DNA from: Sanderia malayensis
Lineage: Eukaryota > Cnidaria > Scyphozoa > Semaeostomeae > Pelagiidae
Assembly (NCBI GenBank): GCA_013076295.1
Contig: RQOL01000809.1
Location: 165,503 to 229,502 of the forward strand
Length of the DNA stretch: 64,000 bases
Direction of reading: 5' to 3'
The position numbers were made by a program, and so were the translations under genes. The notes beneath the pieces are model-generated. The model did no database searches, was not told the DNA's origin, and saw only the letters and a program-made list of their open reading frames with translations. Every line of letters starts with the position of its first letter. The stretch's first letter is position 1. Positions 34,992 through 46,644 of this stretch are shown here, piece by piece.

Positions 34992-35009
34992 TCTATATAT
35001 ACTATTCTA
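34992..35009 (+). mobile_element. 18-bp remnant of a Helitron-like 5' terminus
   Basis: TCTATATATACTATTCTA sits directly before the full unit start at 35010, as also at 15547-15564 in copy 1. It is the first 18 bp of a unit whose remainder is missing or was displaced by insertion of the next one. It marks the BEL truncation point. Confidence 0.6.
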
Positions 35010-36498
35010 TCTATATATAATAAAATGTGATCACACGTGACCCGCCGACTCTGAACAATGACCTATTGTTTCTTGAACAATGACCATTGTCTTTTGAACA
35101 ATCGACGTTCTACCAAACAATGGGATCAAAGGAAATTCGTTGTAATCAAAAAGGCTTTTTTCCTGGGGGTCAATAAGGGTGCAAATTGGTATAGAAATGA
35201 TCGCTGATTTGTGCTGATGACAGTAAAGCTTTCCGCTAATTTCTACTCCAAGCGGTTCGGGAGTTATGGCCCATTTTGTGTTCCGACCTTCTAGAAAGTT
35301 CCGAGGACCGAGTTAATGAGATGCAAAACGAGCAGGGAGAAGCACATGTTTTTTTAGTTGAACGGGCGGCAAGTTGCTCGGATTTAAACGTGAATACGTG
35401 CCGGAAATCAATTGTAAAGACATGTCAATTGTTCTCAGGACCTGTGGAGACAGTGTGTGGACAATTATTTCAAGGTATTACCTTTATTCAATTGTTTTTG
35501 GCTTATAATAGCACGAGTTATGTTTTCTTTAACCTCACGTTTTTCTTTCGGCTCGAGGGCCTAACCAAAACAGGAGGACAATTTTGATTTTCTCGGGTCG
35601 TTCTAGGCCGATTTTCTCCATTTAAACTTTCGATAACTGTTTATTTACACAAGAACTAAAGTTATCTGGCTTTGTTTTTTTTGTTTTGTTGATTTTCCTC
35701 TGTTTTTGGACAGTTTTAGCCGAGTTTGGATTTTGCTGGAAAACACGAAATTTTCAAGCAACACGCGTGTGTTTTGCATTTGCAAAAATCATTTTTTAAC
35801 CTGCCAAAACTTTGTTTTTTTCACCCAAATACTTTCGATAAATGTTCGCCAAGCTATTAGCTTCATGTTGATATATTCGTGGGTTCTGTAGGACAAAAAT
35901 TGGCCACGTTAATTTAATTTGAAACTTGGTGAATCGTGTTTGAAATGCTATTTTTTGCAGGGGTTTGATTTCACTGCCAATTTTGGTCAAGAAAATCATG
36001 TCTTGGACTTCAAAAATTTACAACTAAAATTGCGAAAAGCTTTTCATATGCACCCAAATACTTTCGATATTTATTTGCCGAGGTATTAGTTTCATGCTGG
36101 TGTAATTTGAGTTCAAATGGACAAATTTTGACCAAGTTAGGGGAATTTTTGTGTTCTTAAAGTTGGTTGATGAATAAATTTTTTCACGGCCTGTGTGTTG
36201 GGCTGCACTAAATACTCTCTTAAAATTCAAAACAACACTGTTAAGAAATCTGAATATATTTATCGGATTCGCTGTTTCCTTAGCTACAGTTTGATATATT
36301 TTTTATTACAGATTGAGTTTCAATTTTCCAAGATTGATTAAATTTTTGAAGGCAACTTTTTTTTTTCAAACTTCACACTGAAGCTAGCAACTTTCAGAAG
36401 CGGCTTTTAGGGGGGCAGCGTGGGCGCGGGGCGGTCGCTTGGCAGGGGGGAAGATTCGACCTCCCACCTTTACTTTCTTTAGAAATGTGGCGTCGTGT

Positions 36499-37490
36499 GT
36501 ATTGTAGGGTATGTATGGTAGGGTATGTATTGTAGGTTATGTATAGTAGGGTATGTATTGTATGGTATGTATTGTAGGGTATGTATTGTAGGGTATGTAT
36601 TGTAGGGTATGTATGTAGGGTAGGGTATGTATTGTAAGGTATGTAGTGTAGGGTATGTATGTAGGGTAGGGTATGTATTGTAAGGTATGTAGTGTAGGGT
36701 ATGTATTGTAGGGTTTGTATTGTACGGTATGTATTTTAGGGTATGTATTGTAGGGTATGTATTGTAGGGTATGTATTGTAAAGTATGTATCATGGGTTAT
36801 GTATCGTAGGGTATGTATTGTAGGGTATGTATTGTGGGTATGTATTGTAGGGTATGTATTGTAAGGTATGTATTGTAAGGTATGTATCGTAGGGTATGTT
36901 ATGTAGGGTATGTATTGTAGGGTATGTATTGTAGGGTATGTATTGTAAGGTATGTATTGTAAGGTATGTATTGTAAGGTATGTATCGTAGGGTATGTATT
37001 GTGGGGTATGTATAGTAGGGTATGTATTGTAAGGTATGTATTGTAAGGTATGTATCGTAGGGTATGTATTGTGGGGTATGTATAGTAGGGTATGTATTGT
37101 AAGGTATGTATTGTAAGGTATGTATCGTAGGATATGTATTGTAGGGTATGTATTGTAGGGTATGTATTGTAAGGTATGTATTGTAAGTTATGTATTGTAA
37201 GGTCTGTATTGTAGGGTATGTATTGTATGGTATGTATTGTAGGTATGTATTGTAAGGTATGTATGTAGGGTATGTATTGTAGGTATGTATGTAGGGTATG
37301 TATTGTAGGGTATGTATTTATTGTTATGTAGGGTATGTATTGTAGGGTATGTATTGTAGGGTATGTATTGTAGGGTATGTATTGTAGGGTATGTATTGTA
37401 GGGTATGTTATGTAGGGTATGTATTGTAGGGTATGTATTGTAGGGTATGTATTGTAGGGTATGTATGTATGTATGTATGTATGTATGTAT
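36499..37490. repeat. Minisatellite plus short TATG run in U1
   Basis: About 70 units of the 14-mer TATTGTAGGGTATG with GTAAGG, ATAGTA and TATCGTA variants. A ~79-bp group with GTATCGTAGGGTATG and TGTGGGGTATG repeats three times around 36980-37130, a nested higher-order pattern. A TATG run follows at 37461-37490. Confidence 0.95.
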
Positions 37491-37597
37491 GGGCATGAGT
37501 GGCAGCGAATGCAGCGCGCGAAGCGCGCCAACCAGATTAAGCTTTGTTTACTTGACGGGCTCCGGGGAAGGAGCGAAGCGACCGAACCCGGCTCATG
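37491..37597 (+). repeat. GC-rich 3'-end-like module M1, ending CTCATG
   Basis: GGGCATGAGTGGCAGCG start, GCGCGC-GAA-GCGCGC stem, AAGCTTTGTTTACTTGACGG middle, GGGAAGGAGCGAAGCGACC, then ACCCGGCTCATG. It ends in CTCATG where the true unit end has CTAG. Confidence 0.85.
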
Positions 37598-37789
37598 TAT
37601 GTATGTATGTATGTATGTATGTATGTATGTATGTATGTATGTATGTATGTATGTATGTTATGTATGTATGTATGTATGTATGTATGTATGTATGTATGTA
37701 TGTATGTATGTATGTATGTATGTATGTATGTATGTATGTATGTATGTATGTATGTATGTATGTATGTATGTATGTATGTATGTATGTAT
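37598..37789. repeat. TATG microsatellite between M1 and M2
   Basis: About 48 TATG units with a single interruption (TATGTTATG near 37658). It gives 100-residue MYVC-type and HTYI-type false frames on both strands. Confidence 0.97.
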
Positions 37790-37896
37790 GGGCATGAGCG
37801 GGAGCGAATGCAGCGCGCGAAGCGCGCCAACCACATTAAGCTTTTGTCGCTTGGGGGGATCCGGGGAGGGAGCGAAGCGACCGGGCCCCCGGCTAG
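37790..37896 (+). repeat. 3'-terminal module M2 of U1, ending CTAG
   Basis: GCGCGC (37813-37818), GAA, GCGCGC (37822-37827) stem, then GGGGGGATCCGGGGAGGG...CCGGGCCCCCGG hairpin and CTAG at 37893-37896. The next unit starts at 37897 with no spacer. Confidence 0.85.
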
Positions 37897-39384
37897 TCTA
37901 TATATAATAAAATGTGATCACACGTGACCCGCCGACTCTAAACAATGACCTATTGTTTCTTGAACAATCACCATTGTCTTTTGAACAATCGACGTTCGAC
38001 CAAACAATGGGATCAAAGGAGCGGGGCTTGATATCATAAAGGCTTTTTTCCTGGGGGTCAATAAGGGTTCAAATTGGTACCAAAATGATCGCTGCATTCT
38101 GCCGATAAAAGTAAAGCAATCCGCTAATTTCTAACCCCAGCCGTTCGGGAGTTATGGCCCATTTTGTGTTCCGACCTTCTAGAAAGTTCCGAGGACCGAG
38201 TTAATGAGATGCAAAACGAGCAGGGAGAAGCACGTGTTTCTTTAGTTGAACGGGCGGCAAGTTACTCGGGTTTAAACGTGAATACGTGCCGGAAATCAAT
38301 TGTAAAGACGTGTCAATTGTTGTCAGGACCTGTGGAGACAATTGGTAGACAATTATTTCAAGGTATTTCCTTTATTTAATTGTTTTTGGTTGAAAATAGC
38401 ACGAGTTTTGTTTTGTTTAACCTCACGTTTTTCTTTCGGCTCGAGGGCCTAACCAAAACACGAAGACAATTTTGATTTCTCGGGTCGTTCTGGGCCGATT
38501 TTGTCCATTTAAACTTTCGATAACTGTTTATTTACACGAGAACTAAAGTTATCTGGCTTTGTTTTTTTTGTTTTGCTGATTTTCCTCTGTTTTTGGACAG
38601 TTTTAGCCGAGTTTGGATTTTGCTGGAAAACACGAAATTTTCAAGCAACACGCGTGTGTTTTGCATTTGCGAAAATTAATTTTTAACCTGCCAAAACTTT
38701 GTTTTTTTCACCCAAATACTTTCGATAAATGTTCGCCAAGCTATTAGCTTCATGTTGATATTTTCGTGGGGTGTGTAGGACAAAAATTGGCCACGTTAAT
38801 TTAATTTGAAACTTGGTGAATCGTGTTTGAAATGCTATTTTTTGCAAGGGTTTGATTTCACGGCTATTTTTTATGAAGAAAATCATGTCTTGGACTTCAA
38901 AAATTTACAACTAAAATTGCGAAAAGCTTTTCATATGCACCCAAGTACTTTCGATATTTATTTGCCAAGGTATTAGCTTCATGCTGGTGTAATTTTAGTT
39001 CAAATGGACAAATTTTGACCAAGTTAGGGGAATTTTTGTGTTCTTAAAGTTGGCTGATGAATAAATTTTTTCACGGCTTTTGTGTTGTGCTGCACTAAAT
39101 ACTCTCTTAAAATTCAAAACAACACTGTTAAGAAATGTGAATATATTTATCGGATTCGCTGTTTCCTTATCTACAGTTTGATATATTTTTTATTACAGAT
39201 TGAGTTTAAATTTTCCAAGATTGATTTAATTTTGAAGGCAACTTTTTTTTTTCAAACTTCACACTGAAGCTAGCAACTAACGCAAGCGGCTTTCAGGGGG
39301 GCAGCGTGGGCGCGGGGCGGTCGCTTGGCAGGGGGGAAGATTCGACCTCCCACCTTTACTTTCTTTAGAAATGTGGCGTCGTGT

Positions 39385-40467
39385 GTATTGTAGGGTATGT
39401 ATGGTAGGGTATGTATTGTAGGTTATGTATTGTAGGGTATGTATTGTAAGGTATGTATTGTAGGGTATGTATTGTAGGGTATGTATTGTAGAGTATGTAT
39501 GTAGGGTATGTATTGTAGGGTATGTATTGTAAGGTATGTATTGTAGGGTATGTATTGTAGGGTATGTATCGTAGGGTATGTATTGTAGGGTATGTATTGT
39601 AGGGTATGTATTGTAGGGTATGTATCGTAGGGTATGTATTGTAGGGTATGTATTGTAGGGTATCTATTGTAGGGTATGTATGTAGGGTATGTATTGTAGG
39701 GTATGTATGTGGTATGTATGTAGGGTATGTATTGTAGGGTATGTATTGTAGGTATGTAGGATGTATTGGGTATGTATTGTAGGTATGTATTAGGGTATGT
39801 ATTGTAGGGTATGTATCGTAGGGTATGTATTGTAGGGTATGTATTGTAGGGTATGTATTGTAGGGTATGTATCGTAGGGTATGTATTGTAGGGTATGTAT
39901 TGTAGGGTATGTATTGTAGGGTATGTATTGTAGGGTATGTATTGTAGGTTATGTATTGTAGGGTATGTATCGTGGGGTATGTTATGTAGGGTATGTATTG
40001 TAGGGTATTTATTGTAGGGTATTTATTGTAGGGTATGTATTGTAGGGTATGTATTGTAGGGTTGTATTGTAGGGTATGTATTGTAGGGTATGTATTGTAG
40101 GGTATGTATTGTAGGGTTGTATTGTAGGGTATGTATTGTAGGGTATGTATTGTAGGGTATGTATGTAGGGTATGTATTGTAGGGTATGTATTGTAGTTGG
40201 TATTTATTGTAGGTATGTATTGTAGGTTTATTGTTATGTTTTAGGGTATGTTTGTAGGGTTTTTTGTAGGGTATGTATTGTAGGTATGTATTGTAGGGTA
40301 TGTATTGTAGGGTTTGTATTGTAGGGTATGTATCGTAGGGTATGTATTGTAGGGTATGTATTGTAGGGTATGTATTGTAGGGTATGTATCGTAGGGTATG
40401 TATTGTAGGGTATGTATTGTAGGGTATGTATTGTAGGGTATGTATTGTAGGGTATGTATGTATGTAT
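39385..40467. repeat. Minisatellite in U2
   Basis: The 14-mer TATTGTAGGGTATG predominates. A degenerate stretch at about 40190-40270 (GTAGTTGGTATTTATTG, TTTTAGGGTATGTTTG) breaks periodicity. Confidence 0.95.
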
Positions 40468-40574
40468 CGGCATGAGCGGCAGCGAATGCAGCGGGCGAAG
40501 CGCGCCAACCAGATTAAGCTTTGTCTACTTGACGGGCTCCGGGGAGGGAGCGAAGCGACCGAACCCGGCCCATG
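40468..40574 (+). repeat. 3'-end-like module M3, ending CCCATG
   Basis: Same layout as M1, with stem GCGGGC-GAA-GCGCGC (one pair weakened) and end GAACCCGGCCCATG. Confidence 0.85.
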
Positions 40575-40709
40575 TATGTATGTATGTATGTATGTATGTA
40601 TGTATGTATGTATGTATGTATGTATGTATGTATGTATGTATGTATGTATGTATGTATGTAGGTTTGTAGGTATGTATGTATGTATATATGTATGTATGTA
40701 TGTATGTAT
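40575..40709. repeat. TATG microsatellite in U2
   Basis: About 33 units, with GTAGGTTTGTAGG and TATATATG interruptions near 40660-40690 that are also found in U3 (43505-43535). Confidence 0.95.
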
Positions 40710-40815
40710 GGGCATGAGCGTTAGCGAATGCAGCGCACGAAGTGCGCCAACCACATTAAACTTTTGTTGCTTGGGGGGCTCCGGGAAGCGAGCGTATGCG
40801 AGCGCCCCCGGCTAG
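40710..40815 (+). repeat. 3'-terminal module M4 of U2, ending CTAG, with compensated stem
   Basis: Stem GCGCAC (40733-40738)-GAA-GTGCGC (40742-40747): both arms differ from GCGCGC-GAA-GCGCGC, yet pairing is kept. The terminal hairpin differs from M2 (GGGAAGCGAGCGTATGCGAG), then CCCCCGGCTAG. Confidence 0.85.
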
Positions 40816-41816
40816 TCTATATATAATAAAATGTGATCACACGTGACCAGGAGGAGCTCAACAATGGGCTATTGTCTCCGGAACAATCGACGTTCGACCG
40901 AACAATGGGATCAAAGGAGCGGGCGTTGCCACTCAAAGGCTTTTTTCCTGGGGGTCAATAAGGGTGCAAATTGGTATGGAAATGATCGCTGCATTGTGCT
41001 GATGAAACTAAAGCTTTCCGCTAATTTCTAACCCCAGCGGTTCGGGAGTTATGGCCCATTTTGTGTTCCGACTTTCTAGAAAGTTCCGAGGACGGAGTTA
41101 ATGAGATGCAAAACGAGCAGGGAGAAGCACGTGTTTTTTCGGTTCAACGGGCGGCAAGTTGCTCGGGTTTAAACGTGAATACGTGCCGGAAATCAATTGT
41201 AAAGACGTGTCAATTGTTGTCAAGACCTGTGGAGACATTTGGTGAACAATTATTTCAAGGTATTTCCTTTATTTCATTGTTTTTGGCTTAAAATAGCACG
41301 AGTTTTGTTTTGTTTCAACTCACGTTTTTCTTTCGGCTCGAGGGCCTAACCAAAACACGAAGACAATTTTGATTTTCTCGGGTCGTTCTGGGCCGATTTT
41401 CTCCATTTAAACTTTCGATAACTGTTTATTTACACAACAACTAAAGTTATATGGCTTTGTTTTTTTGTTTTCCTGATTTTCTAATGTTTTTGGACAGTTT
41501 TGGCCGAGTTTGGGTTTTGCTGGGAAACACGAAATTTTCAAGCAACACGCGTGTGTTTTGCATTTGCGAAAATTAATTTTTAACCTGCCAAAACTTTGTT
41601 TTTTTCACCCAAATACTTTCGATAAATGTTCGCCAAGCTATTAGCTTCATGTTGATATTTTCGTGGGTTCTGTAGGACAAAAATTGGCCACGTTAATTTA
41701 ATTTGAAAGTTTTAGTGTTTTTAAAGTACCTTGATGAATTCATTTTTTCACTTTCAGAAGAAACGGCTTTTAGGGGGGCGGCAGGGTGGGCGCTGGGTGG
41801 TCGCTTGCCAGGGGGA

Positions 41817-43321
41817 AGTATGGTAGGGTATGTATTGTAGGGTATGTATTGTAGGGTATGTATCGTAGGGTATGTATTGTAGGGTATGTAATGTAGGGTA
41901 TGTATTATAGGGTATTTATTGTAGGGTATGTATTGTAGGGTATGTATTGTAGGGTATGTATTGTAGGGTTTGTATTGTAGGGTATGTATTGTAGGGTATG
42001 TATTGTAGGGTATGTATTGTAGGGTATGTATTGTAGGGTATGTATTTTAGGGTATGTATTGTAGGGTATGTTATGTAGGTTATGTATTGTAGGATATGTA
42101 TTGTAGGGTATGTATCGTAGGGTATGTATCGTAGGGTATGTATCGTAGAATATGTATTGTAGGGTATGTATGTAGGGTATGTATCGTAGGGTATGTATTG
42201 TAGGGTATGTATTGTAGGGTATGTATTGTAGGGTATGTATTGTAGGGTATGTATTTAGGGTATGTATTGTAGGGTATGTTATGTAGGTTATGTATAGTAG
42301 GGTATGTTATGTAGGGTATGTATTGTAGGGTATGTATTGTAGGGTATGTATGTAGGGTATGTTATGTAGGGTATGTATTGTAGGGTATGTATTGTAGGGT
42401 ATGTATCGTAGGGTATGTATTGTAGGGTATGTATTGTAGGGTATGTATTGTAGGGTATGTATCGTAGGGTATGTATTGTAGGGTATGTATTGTAGGGTAT
42501 GTATTGTAGGGTATGTATGTAGGGTATGTATTGTAGGGTATGTATTGTAGAGTATGTATGTAGGGTATGTATTGTAGGGTATGTATTGTAAGGTATGTAG
42601 TGTAGGGCATGTATTGTAGGGTATGTATTGTAGGGTATGTATGTAGGGTATGTATTGTAGGGTATGTATTGTAGGGTATGTATTGTAGGGTATGTATCGT
42701 AGGGTATGTATGTAGGGTATGTATTGTAGGGTATGTATTGTAGGGTATGTATTGTAGGGTATGTATTGTAGGGTATGTATTGTAGGGTATGTATTGTAGG
42801 GTATGTATGTGGGTATTATGTAGGGTATGTATTGTAGGGTATTTATTGTAGGGTATTATTGTAGGGTATGTATTGTAGGGTATGTATTGTAGGGTTTGTA
42901 TTGTAGGGTATGTATTGTAGGGTATGTATTGTAGGGTATGTATTGTAGGGTTTGTATTGTAGGGTATGTATTGTAGGGTATGTATTGTAGGGTATGTATG
43001 TAGGGTATGTATTGTAGGGTATGTATTGTAGGGTATTTATTGTAGGGTATGTATTGTATGGTATTTATTGTAGGGTATGTATTGTAGGGTATGTTATGTA
43101 GGGTATGTATTGTAGGGTTGTATTGTAGGGTATGTATTGTAGGGTATGTATTGTAGGGTATGTATTGTAGGGTTGTATTGTAGGGTATGTATCGTAGGGT
43201 ATGTATGTAGGGTATGTATGTAGGTATGTATTGTAGGGTATGTATGTAGGGTATGTATGTAGGGTATGTATTGTAGGGTATGTATTGTAGGGTATGTATT
43301 GTAGGGTATGTATGTATGTAT
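41817..43321. repeat. Minisatellite in U3
   Basis: About 1.5 kb of the 14-mer and its 13-bp TATGTAGGGTATG variant. Its first ~430 bp matches the U4 array including rare variants (GTAATGTAGGG, TATTATAGGG, CGTAGAATATG). Confidence 0.95.
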
Positions 43322-43428
43322 CGGCATGAGCGGCAGCGAATGCAGCGGGCGAAGCGCGCCAACCAGATTAAGCTTTGTCTACTTGACGGGCTCCGGGGAG
43401 GGAGCGAAGCGACCGAACCCGGCCCATG
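43322..43428 (+). repeat. 3'-end-like module M5, ending CCCATG
   Basis: Identical in layout and in the GCGGGC-GAA-GCGCGC stem to M3, as expected if U2 and U3 share a recent common 3' end. Confidence 0.85.
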
Positions 43429-43555
43429 TATGTATGTATGTATGTATGTATGTATGTATGTATGTATGTATGTATGTATGTATGTATGTATGTATGTATG
43501 TATGTAGGTTTGTAGGTATGTATGTATGTATATATGTATGTATGTATGTATGTAT
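43429..43555. repeat. TATG microsatellite in U3
   Basis: About 30 units with the same GTAGGTTTGTAGG interruption as U2. Confidence 0.95.
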
Positions 43556-43660
43556 GGCATGAGCGTTAGCGAATGCAGCGCACGAAGTGCGCCAACCACA
43601 TTAAACTTTTGTTGCTTGGGGGGCTCCGGGAAGCGAGCGTATGCGAGCGCCCCCGGCTAG
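43556..43660 (+). repeat. 3'-terminal module M6 of U3, ending CTAG, with compensated stem
   Basis: Same GCGCAC-GAA-GTGCGC stem and terminal hairpin as M4. CTAG ends at 43660 and U4 starts at 43661. Confidence 0.85.
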
Positions 43661-44663
43661 TCTATATATAATAAAATGTGATCACACGTGACCAGGAGGA
43701 GCTCAACAATGGGCTATTGTCTCCGGAACAATCGACGTTCGACCGAACAATGGGATCAAAGGAGCGGGCGTTGCCACTCAAAGGCTTTTTTCCTGGGGGT
43801 CAATAAGGGTGCAAATTGGTATGGAAATGATCGCTGCATTGTGCTGATGAAACTAAAGCTTTCCGCTAATTTCTAACCCCAGCGGTTCGGGAGTTATGGC
43901 CCATTTTGTGTTCCGACTTTCTAGAAAGTTCCGAGGACGGAGTTAATGAGATGCAAAACGAGCAGGGAGAAGCACGTGTTTTTTCGGTTCAACGGGCGGC
44001 AAGTTGCTCGGGTTTAAACGTGAATACGTGCCGGAAATCAATTGTAAAGACGTGTCAATTGTTGTCAAGACCTGTGGAGACATTTGGTGAACAATTATTT
44101 CAAGGTATTTCCTTTATTTCATTGTTTTTGGCTTAAAATAGCACGAGTTTTGTTTTGTTTCAACTCACGTTTTTCTTTCGGCTCGAGGGCCTAACCAAAA
44201 CACGAAGACAATTTTGATTTTCTCGGGTCGTTCTGGGCCGATTTTCTCCATTTAAACTTTCGATAACTGTTTATTTACACAACAACTAAAGTTATATGGC
44301 TTTGTTTTTTTTGTTTTCCTGATTTTCTAATGTTTTTGGACAGTTTTCGCCGAGTTTGGGTTTTGCTGGGAAACACGAAATTTTCAAGCAACACGCGTGT
44401 GTTTTGCATTTGCGAAAATTAATTTTTAACCTGCCAAAACTTTGTTTTTTTCACCCAAATACTTTCGATAAATGTTCGCCAAGCTATTAGCTTCATGTTG
44501 ATATTTTCGTGGGTTCTGTAGGACAAAAATTGGCCACGTTAATTTAATTTGAAAGTTTTAGTGTTTTTAAAGTACCTTGATGAATTCATTTTTTCACTTT
44601 CAGAAGAAACGGCTTTTAGGGGGGCGGCAGGGTGGGCGCTGGGTGGTCGCTTGCCAGGGGGAA

Positions 44664-46537
44664 GTATGGTAGGGTATGTATTGTAGGGTATGTATTGTAG
44701 GGTATGTATCGTAGGGTATGTATTGTAGGGTATGTAATGTAGGGTATGTATTATAGGGTATTTATTGTAGGGTATGTATTGTAGGGTATGTATTGTAGGG
44801 TATGTATTGTAGGGTTTGTATTGTAGGGTATGTATTGTAGGGTATGTATTGTAGGGTATGTATTGTAGGGTATGTATTGTAGGGTATGTATTTTAGGGTA
44901 TGTATTGTAGGGTATGTTATGTAGGTTATGTATTGTAGGATATGTATTGTAGGGTATGTATCGTAGGGTATGTATCGTAGGGTATGTATCGTAGAATATG
45001 TATTGTAGGGTATGTATGTAGGGTATGTATCGTAGGGTATGTATTGTAGGGTATGTATTGTAGGGTATGTATTGTAGGGTATGTATTGTAGGGTATGTAT
45101 TTTAGGGTATGTATTGTAGGGTATGTTATGTAGGTTATGTATAGTAGGGTATGTTATGTAGGGTATGTATTGTAGGGTATGTATTGTAGGGTATGTATGT
45201 AGGGTATGTATTGTAGGGTATGTATTGTAGGGTATGTATTGTAGGGTATGTTATGTAGGGTATGTATTGTAGGGTATGTTATGTAGGGTATGTATTGTAG
45301 GGTATGTAATGTAGGGTATGTATTGTAAGGTATGTATTGTAAGGTATGTATTGTAAGGTATGTATCGTAGGGTATGTATTGTAGGGTATGTAATGTAGGG
45401 TATGTATTGTAAGGTATGTATTGTAAGGTATGTATTGTAAGGTATGTATTGTAGGGTATGTATTGTATGGTATGTATTGTAGGGTATGTATTGTAAGGTA
45501 TGTATTGTAAGGTATGTATCGTAGGGTATGTATTGTAGGGTATGTATTGTAGGGTATGTATTGTAGGGTATGTATTGTAGGGTATGTTATGTAGGGTATG
45601 TATTGTAGGGTATGTTATGTAGGGTACGTATTGTAGGGTATGTATTGTAGGGTATGTTATGTAGCGTATGTATTTTAGGGTATGTATTTTAGGGTATGTT
45701 ATGTAGGGTATGTATTGTAGGGTATGTTATGTAGGGTATGTATTGTCGGCTATGTATTGTAAGGTATGTATTGTAAGGTATGTATCGTAGGGTATGTATT
45801 GTAGGGTATGTAATGTAGGGTATGTATTGTAAGGTATGTATTGTAAGGTATGTATTGTAAGGTATGTATTGTAGGGTATGTATAGTAGGGTATGTATTGT
45901 AGGGTATGTATTGTAAGGTATGTATTGTAAGGTATGTATCGTAGGGTATGTATTGTAGGGTATGTATTGTAGGGTATGTATTGTAGGGTATGTATTGTAG
46001 GGTATGTATTGTAGGGTATGTTATGTAGGGTATGTATTGTAGGCTATGTATTGTAGGCTATGTATCGTAGGGTATGTATTGTAGGGTATGTATTGTAGGC
46101 TATGTATCGTAGGGTATGTATGGTAGGGTATGTATTGTAGGGTATGTATTGTAGGGTATGTATTGTAGGGTATGTATTGTAGGGTATGTATTGTAGGGTA
46201 TGTATTGTAGGGTATGTGTAGTAGGGTATGTATTGTAGGGTATGTATTGTAGGCTATGTATCGTAGGGTATGTATTGTAGGGTATGTTATGTAGGCTATG
46301 TATCGTAGGGTATGTATCGTAGGGTATGTATTGTAGGGTATGTATTGTAGGGTATGTATTGTAGGGTATGTATTGTAAGGTATGTATTGTAGGGTATGTA
46401 TTGTAGGGTATGTATTGTAGGGTATGTATTGTAGGGTATGTATTGTAGGGTATGTTATGTAGGGTATGTATTGTAGGGTATGTATCGTAGGGTATGTATT
46501 GTAGGGTATGTATGTATGTATGTATGTATGTATGTAT
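44664..46537. repeat. Minisatellite in U4 with short TATG run
   Basis: About 1.85 kb, the longest array here. A repeated block containing three TATTGTAAGG units followed by TATCGTAGGG occurs near 45320, 45410 and again near 45760-45920, a nested higher-order repeat. It ends in about seven TATG units. Confidence 0.95.
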
Positions 46538-46644
46538 GGGCATGAGCGGGAGCGAATGCAGCGCGCGAAGCGCGCCAACCACATTAAGCTTTTGTCGCTT
46601 GGGGGGCTCCGGGGAGGGAGCGAAGCGACCGGGCCCCCGGCTAG
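46538..46644 (+). repeat. 3'-terminal module M7 of U4, ending CTAG
   Basis: GCGCGC-GAA-GCGCGC stem, CTTGGGGGGCTCCGGGG hairpin with CCGGGCCCCCGG, and CTAG at 46641-46644. It follows the TATG run without an internal module. Confidence 0.85.

Larger units (their letters stand above)
35010..37896 (+). mobile_element. Helitron-like unit U1, complete ends
   Basis: The start is TCTATATATAATAAAATGTG and then ATCACACGTGACC; the end is CCCCCGGCTAG at 37896. The long body (to about 36490) contains an ACAATG/CATTGT cluster (35053-35124), then two diverged repeats of a ~235-bp segment with ATACTTTCGATA (near 35828 and 36060). The body ends in GGCAGGGGGGAAGATTCG. The core is a minisatellite (36499-37460), followed by module M1, TATG repeats and module M2. 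The TC start, CTAG end and subterminal hairpin are Helitron hallmarks; there is no protein gene. Confidence 0.75.
37897..40815 (+). mobile_element. Helitron-like unit U2, complete ends
   Basis: Same 20-bp start as U1 and the same long body, with U1-like sequence CGCCGACTCTAAACAATG and both ATACTTTCGATA segments. The minisatellite is longer (39385-40458) and includes compressed variants (GGGTTGTATTG). Its 3' part (about 40430-40815) is nearly identical to the 3' part of U3, although its body is U1-like. U2 therefore looks like a recombinant between U1-type body and U3-type end. Confidence 0.75.
40816..43660 (+). mobile_element. Helitron-like unit U3, complete ends
   Basis: Start TCTATATATAATAAAATGTG, then CCAGGAGGAGCTCAACAATG. 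It has a short body: after TGGCCACGTTAATTTAATTTG the second ATACTTTCGATA segment is missing and it jumps to AGTTTTAGTGTTTTTAAAG. The body ends GCTTGCCAGGGGGAAG and the minisatellite begins at once (41817). The first ~1.43 kb is almost base-for-base the same as U4. Confidence 0.75.
43661..46644 (+). mobile_element. Helitron-like unit U4, complete ends
   Basis: Body and early minisatellite duplicate U3 almost exactly (visible differences: one extra T in a T-run, TTTCGCCG for TTTGGCCG, one T in a minisatellite unit). The 3' part is instead like U1: one module with GGGGAGGGAGCGAAGCGACC and no internal CTCATG module. U4 is thus also a mosaic. Confidence 0.75.

Noticed and set aside
36499..37460. 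TAGGG-containing repeats as telomeric or interstitial telomere sequence.
   Set aside because: The unit is 14 bp (TATTGTAGGGTATG), not TTAGGG, and sits inside a mobile unit.
35010..43660. Unit repeats interpreted as LTRs of a large retrotransposon.
   Set aside because: No primer-binding site, coding region or target duplication lies between them; junctions are CTAG|TC with zero spacing.
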